Shown here: in pieces, positions 1 through 5,515 of the stretch | How the letters are laid out: each line of letters starts with the position of its first letter | Position numbering within the stretch: the stretch's first letter is position 1 | Origin: Desulfovibrionaceae bacterium | GTDB taxonomy: Bacteria; Pseudomonadota; Gammaproteobacteria; Burkholderiales; Burkholderiaceae_C | DNA length: 11,905 nucleotides | Direction of reading: 5' to 3' | NCBI GenBank assembly: GCA_009778355.1 | Contig: WRJY01000293.1 | Coordinates: forward strand, 1-11,905 | Notes under the pieces: model-generated | Seen by the model: only the letters and a program-made list of their open reading frames with translations | What the model was told of the DNA's origin: nothing | The model's database searches: none | Program-made: the position numbers and the translations under genes

Positions 1-164
1 TCCGCGAACGCTGCCGCCATGCTTGCGACTTGCGCGAGGTGTTCAGGCAGAGGCTGCCACGTATCGGTCGCTTGCCCCGATACCGAATGCGCGAAGTAGC
101 TGGAACGGCGCTGGATGCGCTGTTTTTCTTCTGTGTCCTCGCCGGGTTTGAACTTGTCATCCAT
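1..164 (-). CDS. cas3: Cas3 HD-nuclease N-terminus (type I CRISPR-Cas), partial at left edge
   Basis: Only the first 54 residues lie in the window; the gene continues leftward on the minus strand. The start is ATG at 164-162, preceded by a purine-rich ribosome site (AAAGGG, complement of 169-174). After a charged leader of about 20 residues comes YFAHSVSGQ (residues 23-31), then WQPLPEHLAQVA (36-47) and an alanine-rich helix. An AHS motif, then W and L, then HL with VA and FA is the usual opening of Cas3 HD domains. There His26 and the region of His42 would belong to the metal-binding HD site that cuts DNA displaced by Cascade. Cas3 is often the first gene of its operon, which fits this start. 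Neither the helicase part nor the subtype can be seen. GC by hand count is about 60 percent. The alternative is another HD-domain protein; family recognition rests on this short stretch only. Confidence 0.72.
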   Translation of the reverse strand, partial: MDDKFKPGEDTEEKQRIQRRSSYFAHSVSGQATDTWQPLPEHLAQVASMAAAFA

Positions 165-273
165 CCTGCCCTTTCAGATTGCCGTGAGGCTATCTACGGG
201 CGGGATGTTACTGCACGCGCCCAGCAAGCGGGTACATGCCTTTCAGTGGTCAACGGCTGAGAGGCGCGGCCAT
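165..273. other. hemL-cas3 intergenic spacer
   Basis: This 109-base gap separates the stop of hemL from the start of the cas3-like gene, both on the minus strand. It carries the ribosome site of the cas3-like gene (complement of 169-174). Read on the minus strand there is a TTGACC hexamer soon after the hemL stop, but no convincing -10 hexamer at proper spacing. I see no hairpin followed by a T run, so there is no clear terminator for hemL. Read-through from hemL into the cas3-like gene is therefore possible. Confidence 0.4.
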
Positions 274-1593
274 TCAACGCGCCGTGGCGGGCAGCAGGCG
301 GAAGACTTCGGCGGCGGCGGCTATGGTGGCGTCGATGTCCCCGTCGGTGTGGGCGGCGCTGACGAAGCCGGCTTCGTATAGCGCCGGGGCGATATAAATG
401 CCGCGCGCCAGCAGGCCGTGGAACAGGGTGTTGAACCGGGCGCTGTCGCTTTGCATGACCTGCTGGTAGTTTTGCGGCAGCTCGGGCAGCAGAAAAAAGC
501 CGAACATGCCGCCTTCGCAGTCCGCCGAGAAGGGCACGCTGGCGGCGCGGGCGGCGGCGCGCAGGCCGTCCATCAGCCGGCGGGTTTTGGCCGCCAGGGC
601 GTCGAAGAAGCCGGGTTTGCGGATTTCGCGCAGCGTGGCCAGGCCGCAGGCGGTGGCCACGGGGTTGCCGCTGAGCGTGCCGGCCTGGTACACCGGCCCC
701 AGCGGGGCCAGTTGTTCCATGACCGCGCGCTTGCCGCCGAAGGCCGCCAGCGGCATGCCGCCGCCGATGACTTTGCCCATGACCGTCAGGTCGGGCTCGA
801 AGCCGGGAATGGCCTGGGCATACAGGCTTTGGGCGCTGCCCAGCGCCACGCGGCAGCCGGTCATGACTTCGTCGTAGATCAGCAGCGCGCCGTGGCGGGT
901 GCACAGTTCGCGGCACAGGCGGGTGAATTCGACCGTGGCGCGCACGAAGTTCATGTTGCCGGCAATCGGCTCGATGATGACGCCGGCGATGTCGGGGCCG
1001 TGCAGCGCGAAGGCTTCCCGCAGTTGCTCGATGTGGTTGTATTCGAGTACCAGGGTGTGTTGAACCACTTCGGGCGGCACGCCGGCGCTGGTCGGGTTGC
1101 CGAAGGTGGCCAGGCCCGAACCGGCCTTGACCAGCAGCGCGTCGGCGTGGCCGTGGTAGCAGCCCTCGAATTTGACGATTTTGTTGCGCCCGGTGGCGCC
1201 GCGCGCCAGGCGGATGGCGGTCATGCCGGCTTCGGTGCCGGAGGAGACCAGGCGCAGCATTTCCATGCTGGGCGTCAGTGAGAGGATTTCCTCGGCCAGT
1301 TCGATCTCGCGCTCGGTCGGCGCGCCGTAGGACAGACCCTCGTCGATGGCCTTGCGCACCGCTTCCAGCACCGCCGGGTGGCCGTGACCCAGGATCATGG
1401 GGCCCCAGGAGCCGATGTAGTCGATGTAGCGCTGGCCGTTGGCGTCCCATAAATAGGCGCCTTGCGCGCGCTGCACGAAGCGCGGCGTGCCGCCTACCGC
1501 GCGGAAGGCCCGCACGGGCGAATTGACGCCGCCGGGGATGACCTGGCGGGCGCGCGCCATCAGCGCGTCGTTGCGATCGGTGCTTGGTGTCAT
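274..1593 (-). CDS. hemL: Glutamate-1-semialdehyde 2,1-aminomutase
   Basis: This PLP enzyme converts glutamate-1-semialdehyde to 5-aminolevulinate in the cytoplasm, the last step of the C5 route to heme and other tetrapyrroles. The protein has 439 residues, close to the usual 425-435. The N-terminus has the family block VIPGGVNSPVRAF, followed by GSWGPMILGHGHP, SSGTEAGMTAIRLAR and the PLP-phosphate region CYHGHAD. DEVMTG holds the aspartate that contacts the pyridine nitrogen. The Schiff-base lysine is Lys274 in MGKVIGGGMPLAAFGG. The residue after DEVMTG is Cys where Phe is more usual, a mild change. The start at 1593 is chosen because it leaves about 18 residues before VIPGG as in relatives. 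In-frame ATGs at 1629 and 1560 are possible, and none of the three has a strong ribosome site. The gene is divergent from the rubredoxin-pil cluster and is probably monocistronic or followed by the cas3-like gene. Confidence 0.97.
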   Translation of the reverse strand: MTPSTDRNDALMARARQVIPGGVNSPVRAFRAVGGTPRFVQRAQGAYLWDANGQRYIDYIGSWGPMILGHGHPAVLEAVRKAIDEGLSYGAPTEREIELAEEILSLTPSMEMLRLVSSGTEAGMTAIRLARGATGRNKIVKFEGCYHGHADALLVKAGSGLATFGNPTSAGVPPEVVQHTLVLEYNHIEQLREAFALHGPDIAGVIIEPIAGNMNFVRATVEFTRLCRELCTRHGALLIYDEVMTGCRVALGSAQSLYAQAIPGFEPDLTVMGKVIGGGMPLAAFGGKRAVMEQLAPLGPVYQAGTLSGNPVATACGLATLREIRKPGFFDALAAKTRRLMDGLRAAARAASVPFSADCEGGMFGFFLLPELPQNYQQVMQSDSARFNTLFHGLLARGIYIAPALYEAGFVSAAHTDGDIDATIAAAAEVFRLLPATAR

Positions 1594-1764
1594 GGAAGTC
1601 GAAGAGGGCGGAAAGCAGGCGCGCGCCATGGCGCTGCCGCTGATGTTACAAATTGACTCGAGGCGCCGCCGTCATGCGGCGGGTGGCTGGCATGGGGTGG
1701 CGCGCCGGACGCGCGCAGAGGTCTGAAAGTGTGCAACATGTCACGCTTTTAGTAGGCTCCTTGA
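1594..1764. other. Divergent intergenic region upstream of hemL and the pil operon
   Basis: No gene is supported here. The region should hold the hemL promoter on the minus strand. An AT-rich stretch at about 1644-1656 reads TCAATTTGTAAC on that strand and could contain a weak -10 (TGTAAC), but no good -35 stands at normal distance. A 6-bp hairpin (CGCCGC at 1664-1669, GCGGCG at 1676-1681, loop of six) lies beside it with no T tract, so it is not a typical terminator. Small overlapping ORFs here have no recognisable product. Confidence 0.35.
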
Positions 1765-1770
1765 TACAAT
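1762..1770 (+). promoter_or_regulatory. Extended -10 promoter for the rubredoxin-pil operon
   Basis: TGA then TACAAT forms an extended -10 element: TG at 1762-1763, one base, then the hexamer at 1765-1770, which matches TATAAT at five of six positions. No strong -35 stands 16-18 bases upstream, as is common for extended -10 promoters. Transcription would begin near 1777, giving a leader of about 30 bases before the ATG at 1807. This is the only good promoter seen on the plus strand before the pil genes, whose later gaps are all 16 bases or less. Confidence 0.55.
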
Positions 1771-1806
1771 CCATCGGATTCTAAGGACATTCGAATTCAG
1801 GCTTGG

Positions 1807-1977
1807 ATGAGCACGAAATGCCGGATGTATCTGATTTGCGGCTGGCTTTATAACGAAGCCGAAGGCGCGCCTGAGCACAACATTGCGCCAGGCACGCCTT
1901 GGGATCGGGCGCCGGCGAGTTGGTTCGGAAGTCGAGAGGATTTTGATGAAATCCAGAAAAGTGCTGGTGATCGATGA
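1807..1977 (+). CDS. Degenerate rubredoxin-like ORF lacking most iron ligands
   Basis: This 56-residue ORF is recognisably rubredoxin. It reads YLICGWLYNEAEGAPEHN (residues 8-25), then IAPGTPWDRAPASW (26-39), then EDFDEI near the end. Rubredoxins are electron carriers whose iron sits on four cysteines in two knuckles, CxxCG and CPxCG. Here the first knuckle is YLICG, with Tyr8 where the first Cys belongs and only Cys11 kept. The second knuckle is absent: Trp39 is followed by FGSREDF, where relatives have a cysteine pair before K/R-EDF. Cys5 is not at a canonical position. Iron binding in the normal way is therefore not expected. AGG at 1799-1801 may serve as its ribosome site. In many betaproteobacteria a normal rubredoxin gene sits just before pilG, so this is probably its decayed descendant. 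The last 32 bases overlap pilG in another frame. It could be a pseudogene, a leader ORF that couples translation to pilG, or a repurposed small protein. Confidence 0.62.
   Translation: MSTKCRMYLICGWLYNEAEGAPEHNIAPGTPWDRAPASWFGSREDFDEIQKSAGDR
1934..1939 (+). promoter_or_regulatory. pilG ribosome binding site
   Basis: GAGAGG stands six bases before the ATG at 1946, a good Shine-Dalgarno match. It fixes the pilG start there, rather than at the in-frame TTG at 1883, which would add 21 residues unlike the family. The site lies inside the end of the rubredoxin-like ORF. Confidence 0.7.
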
Positions 1978-2332
1978 CAGCAACACCATCCGGCGCAGCG
2001 CCGAGATTTTTCTCAGGCAGGGCGGGCACGAGGTGATGCTGGCCGAGGACGGGTTCGACGCGCTGGCGAAGGTCAACGACGCGGCGCCCGACCTCATCTT
2101 TTGCGACATCCTCATGCCGCGCCTGGACGGCTATCAAACTTGCGCCATCATCAAGCACAATGAAAAGTTCGCCGCCACACCGGTGGTCATGCTGTCGTCC
2201 AAGGACGGCGTTTTCGACAAGGCGCGGGGCCGTATGGCCGGTTCGCAGGAATACCTGACCAAGCCTTTCACCAAGGATCAACTGCTGCAGGCCGTGCAGC
2301 AGTTCAGCGCCGCCAGGCAGGGAGCCGCGTAA
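1946..2332 (+). CDS. pilG: Twitching motility response regulator PilG
   Basis: A single-domain CheY-like receiver of 128 residues. It is phosphorylated by the PilL kinase in the type IV pilus chemosensory pathway, where PilG favours pilus extension in the Pseudomonas model. The phospho-acceptor is Asp54 in FCDILMPRLDGYQT. The acidic pair is Asp10-Asp11 in VLVIDDSNTIRRSAE, the conserved Ser/Thr lies in VVMLSS and the lysine is Lys106 in LTKPF. There is no output domain, so it must act by binding partners. The start at 1946 is set by the GAGAGG site and by family alignment. The pilG stop shares one base with the ATG of pilH (TAATG), a sign of coupled translation. Its start lies inside the end of the degenerate rubredoxin ORF, so translation of that ORF may affect pilG expression. 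Confidence 0.93.
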   Translation: MKSRKVLVIDDSNTIRRSAEIFLRQGGHEVMLAEDGFDALAKVNDAAPDLIFCDILMPRLDGYQTCAIIKHNEKFAATPVVMLSSKDGVFDKARGRMAGSQEYLTKPFTKDQLLQAVQQFSAARQGAA

Positions 2333-2697
2333 TGCCGATCCACAATGTGCTGATCGTGGATGACTCGAAGACCGAGTTGATGCACCTGAGCGAGATGCTC
2401 AAGAAGGCAGGCTATGCCGTGAGAACGGCTGAAAATGCCGAGGACGCGCGGCGGCATATCGAGCAGGCCAAGCCCGACCTCATCCTGATGGACGTGGTGA
2501 TGCCCGGTCAAAACGGGTACCAGTTCACGCGCGCGCTCTCTCGCGACCCGCGCTATGCGGATATGCCCATCATCATGTGCACCAGCAAGTCCCAGGAGAC
2601 CGACCGGGTCTGGGGCTTGCGCCAAGGCGCGCGGGATTACATCACCAAGCCGGTGAATCAGGCTGAATTGATCGGCAAGATCAAGGCCCTCGGCTGA
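2332..2697 (+). CDS. pilH: Twitching motility response regulator PilH
   Basis: A second stand-alone receiver of 121 residues, the same length as P. aeruginosa PilH. In the Pil-Chp pathway PilH is the counterpart of PilG, linked to pilus retraction or acting as a phosphate sink. Visible residues are the acidic pair Asp10-Asp11 in VLIVDDSKTE, phospho-acceptor Asp54 in ILMDVVMPGQNGYQF, the Thr/Ser patch in IIMCTSK and the lysine in YITKPVNQ. Its ATG overlaps the pilG stop by one base, and GGGAG in the end of pilG serves as ribosome site. PilH rather than a second PilG is favoured by its second position and by the MPGQNGYQF sequence. The two receivers clearly differ, so this is not a recent duplication. 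Confidence 0.9.
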   Translation: MPIHNVLIVDDSKTELMHLSEMLKKAGYAVRTAENAEDARRHIEQAKPDLILMDVVMPGQNGYQFTRALSRDPRYADMPIIMCTSKSQETDRVWGLRQGARDYITKPVNQAELIGKIKALG

Positions 2698-2706
2698 AGC
2701 AGCGGC

Positions 2707-3237
2707 ATGGCAGGCAAACAAGCGCTTCGCGAATTTCAAAGCCGTCTGGAGCAACGTCTGCGCTCCGCCGAAGCGGCGGGAGTGCTCGCTTCGTGGCTGG
2801 CCGTGGAAGCCGGGTCGTCGCGCCTGCTGCTGCCCCTCAGTCATGCGGGCGAAATTTTTGCGTGGACCAGCGTGCAGAAGGTGCCCCACGTCCAGCCGTG
2901 GTTCATGGGCGTTGCCAATCTGCGCGGCGCTCTGTCCGGGGTGGTCGATCTGGCGGCGTTCCTGCATGGGCAAGGCCACCGCCAGCGCGCCGACAACGAA
3001 CTGGCGCGGTGCCACCTGATGGCGCTCAACCCGCTGCTGGGCGTCAATTGCGTTTTGCTGATCGATCGACTGCTGGGCCTGCGCACGCCCGACACACTGG
3101 CTTCGTCGGCGGTCGCGGGCGACGGCGCGCCAACCTACTTTGGTCATGTCCATACCGACCTCGAGGGCCGGCAGTGGCAAGAGCTGAACTTGCAACTTCT
3201 TTCGCAGCACCAGGCGTTTCTTGGCATCGGTGCGTAA
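2707..3237 (+). CDS. pilI: CheW-like adaptor PilI
   Basis: A 176-residue CheW-domain protein, near the usual 178 of PilI. It would tie the receptor PilJ to the kinase PilL in polar arrays. After an N-terminal helix (ALREFQSRLEQRL), the CheW fold is visible from about residue 29: LASWLAVEAG, then LLPLSHAGEIF, the VQKVPHVQPWFMGVANLRG core (about 57-75) with the typical N-LRG turn, then GVVDLAAFL and VLLIDRLLGL. The start at 2707 lies nine bases after the pilH stop with only a weak ribosome site (GAAG), so translation is probably coupled. The middle is close to other PilI proteins. Nothing suggests truncation or a frameshift. Confidence 0.9.
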   Translation: MAGKQALREFQSRLEQRLRSAEAAGVLASWLAVEAGSSRLLLPLSHAGEIFAWTSVQKVPHVQPWFMGVANLRGALSGVVDLAAFLHGQGHRQRADNELARCHLMALNPLLGVNCVLLIDRLLGLRTPDTLASSAVAGDGAPTYFGHVHTDLEGRQWQELNLQLLSQHQAFLGIGA

Positions 3238-3253
3238 ATCTCAAGGTCACATC

Positions 3254-5500
3254 ATGGCGCTAGATCAATTTTCGGACCGGCTCAACACAAAACAACGAAA
3301 CGATGGCATGGAAGACGACGAGACGATCATAGAAAGTGTCTCCATCCATGGCGATGGGCAGGCCGATTCCCGCATGTTGGCCGGCGACGCGATGGCCTCC
3401 TCGCTCGATGGGCGCGCCAGCGAAATGCCGGGCGACAGCGTGCTGCTTTCCGTGCCCTTGCTCGGCAAAGGCTCGGCCGCGCGGCACCAGCGCTGGCTGT
3501 CGATCATCCTGGCCCTGGCGCTGGCGGTTCTGGCCGTGCTGGTTTACTGGACGATGTCGCGGGCGGATCGCGCGGCGCTGCAGGTGGAGGCCACGGGACA
3601 ATCCCTGATGCAGTCGCAGCGCCTGGCCAAATCGGTGACGCAGGCGTTCGTGGGCAACCCGCAGGCGTTCGCCGAAGTCAAGGAAAGCTCGGCGGCCCTG
3701 TCGCTGAACGTTCGCGGCCTGCAAAGCGGCGCCGCCCATGTTCCGGCATTGGCCGACAGTTATGCCGCCGACATCGGCAAGATCGCGCCGGTGGTCGCGC
3801 AGGCAGAGAAAAATGCCGCCGCGGTGCTGGCGCAGCAGCGGGCGCTGACCGAGGTTGGCGCGGCCTTGCGCCGCGTCAGCCAAGGCTCCGCCAATTTGCT
3901 GGAGGTGGCAGAGGCCGTGCTGGCGCTCAAGCTCCAGCAAAACGCGCCGTCCGCCGAAACCGCCGCCGCCAGCCGCCTGACGATGCTGACGCAGCGCATC
4001 GGCAAATCTGCCAACGAACTGCTGACCGTGGAAGGCGTCAGTCCGGAAGCCGTGTTCCAACTGGGCAAGGACCTGGATACGTTCAAGGAAATCGCCGAGG
4101 GCCTGTCCAAGGGCAACCAGGAGCTGCGGCTCGCGCCGGCGCGCGACGATCAGCTTCGCGACCGCCTGAAGAATTTGCTCAATGTCTACGAGGACACGCG
4201 CTTGCAGGTCAGCGGCATTCTCGGCAACCTTCAAGGGCTGGTCTCGGCCCGCGAGGCGCAGATGGCCATCCTGGCCGGGAGCGAACCGTTGCGCAAGGAC
4301 CTGGAGGCGCTGCAAAACCGCCTGTCGGACAACGCCGGGTTGAGCTGGCTCAGTCTCGCCGGGCTGCTGCTGGCGGCGCTTGCGGCGGTGGGCGCCGGCA
4401 TCGGCCTGGCCTACGTGCAACTGCGCGAAAGCCGCCGCCGCCAGACGCTGGCCGAATTGCAGCGCCGCTCTGCCGAGCAGCAGCAGATCGAGGCCAAGCG
4501 CCTCAACGATGCCAACCAGTCCGCCATCTTGCGGCTGATGGACGAGTTGCAGACCGTGGCCGAAGGCGACCTGACGCGGGAGGCCACCGTGACCGAGAAC
4601 ATCACCGGCGCCATCGCCGACTCGGTGAACTACACGGTCGAGGAGTTGCGTTCCTTGGTGGGCAACGTGCAGAGCACCGCGACGCGCGTGGCGCAGACCA
4701 CCTCGAAGGTGGAGACCACGTCCACCGAACTGCTGACCGCATCCACCGAGCAGTTGCGCGAAATTCGCGCCACCGGCCAGACGGTGCTCGACATGGCGGC
4801 CCGCATCAACGACGTGTCGGCGCAAACGCAGCAATCGGCCTCGATGGCCAGTCAGTCGCTGCAAGCGGCCAAGTCCGGCTTGACCGCGGTGCAGAACGCC
4901 ATCACCGGCATGAACGCGATCCGCGACCAGATTCAGGAAACCTCCAAACGGATCAAGCGCTTGGGCGAGTCCTCGCAGGAAATCAGCGAGATCACCGAAT
5001 TGATTGCCGACATCACGGAACAGACCAACGTGCTGGCCCTGAACGCCGCCATTCAGGCTGCTTCGGCCGGCGACGCCGGGCGGGGCTTCTCGGTGGTGGC
5101 CGAGGAAGTGCAGCGGCTGGCCGAGCGTTCGGGCGATGCCACGCGCCAGATCGCCGCGCTGGTCAAGGCCATTCAGACCGACACCCAGGACGCGATGGCG
5201 GCCATGGAGCGATCGACGCAGGGCGTGATCGATGGCGCGCGTCTGTCCGACGACGCTGGCGCCGCGCTGACCGAAATCGACCGCGTGGCGCGCCAGTTGG
5301 CCGAGGCGATCCAGCAGGTTTCCGTCGCCGCGTCCAACGAGGCCGGCCAGGCCAACGAGGTGGCGAGCAATATCCAGCACATCTTCGTCGTGACCGAACA
5401 AACCGGCGAGGGCACGCGAACCACGGCCAGCCAGGTGCGCGATCTGGCGCGCATGGCCGACGAGTTGCGTCAGTCGGTGGCGCGGTTCAAAATTGCCTGA
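3254..5500 (+). CDS. pilJ: Type IV pilus methyl-accepting receptor PilJ
   Basis: A 748-residue inner-membrane chemoreceptor, larger than P. aeruginosa PilJ (682). The order is a cytoplasmic leader of about 75 residues, rich in acidic and polar residues; membrane segment 1 (about 81-100, LSIILALALAVLAVLVYW); and a helical periplasmic part with two PilJ-type repeats (QSQRLAKSV and LTQRIGKSANELL). Then come membrane segment 2 (about 363-390), a linker and a long signalling coiled coil. The hairpin tip is TNVLALNAAIQAASAGDAG (about 591-609), followed by RGFSVVAEEVQRLAERS, which contacts PilI and PilL. There is no C-terminal pentapeptide tether for CheR/CheB. The ATG at 3254 is chosen because AAGG precedes it by eight bases; ATG at 3308 would drop 18 residues and is possible. 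The gene starts 16 bases after pilI and ends 15 bases before pilL. Confidence 0.94.
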   Translation: MALDQFSDRLNTKQRNDGMEDDETIIESVSIHGDGQADSRMLAGDAMASSLDGRASEMPGDSVLLSVPLLGKGSAARHQRWLSIILALALAVLAVLVYWTMSRADRAALQVEATGQSLMQSQRLAKSVTQAFVGNPQAFAEVKESSAALSLNVRGLQSGAAHVPALADSYAADIGKIAPVVAQAEKNAAAVLAQQRALTEVGAALRRVSQGSANLLEVAEAVLALKLQQNAPSAETAAASRLTMLTQRIGKSANELLTVEGVSPEAVFQLGKDLDTFKEIAEGLSKGNQELRLAPARDDQLRDRLKNLLNVYEDTRLQVSGILGNLQGLVSAREAQMAILAGSEPLRKDLEALQNRLSDNAGLSWLSLAGLLLAALAAVGAGIGLAYVQLRESRRRQTLAELQRRSAEQQQIEAKRLNDANQSAILRLMDELQTVAEGDLTREATVTENITGAIADSVNYTVEELRSLVGNVQSTATRVAQTTSKVETTSTELLTASTEQLREIRATGQTVLDMAARINDVSAQTQQSASMASQSLQAAKSGLTAVQNAITGMNAIRDQIQETSKRIKRLGESSQEISEITELIADITEQTNVLALNAAIQAASAGDAGRGFSVVAEEVQRLAERSGDATRQIAALVKAIQTDTQDAMAAMERSTQGVIDGARLSDDAGAALTEIDRVARQLAEAIQQVSVAASNEAGQANEVASNIQHIFVVTEQTGEGTRTTASQVRDLARMADELRQSVARFKIA

Positions 5501-5515
5501 TTGCGGTTGCAAGCC

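Noticed and set aside
165..273. CRISPR repeats or leader near the cas3-like gene
   Set aside because: No regularly spaced direct repeats are present here or elsewhere in the window; any array must lie outside it.
194..1450. A second long minus-strand frame overlapping hemL
   Set aside because: It is the hemL sequence read in another frame, Arg/Pro-rich and without recognisable motifs; hemL itself matches its family end to end.
1664..1681. 6-bp hairpin between hemL and the rubredoxin-like ORF as a regulatory element
   Set aside because: Short GC-only stem in a GC-rich region, with no T run and no matching riboswitch features.
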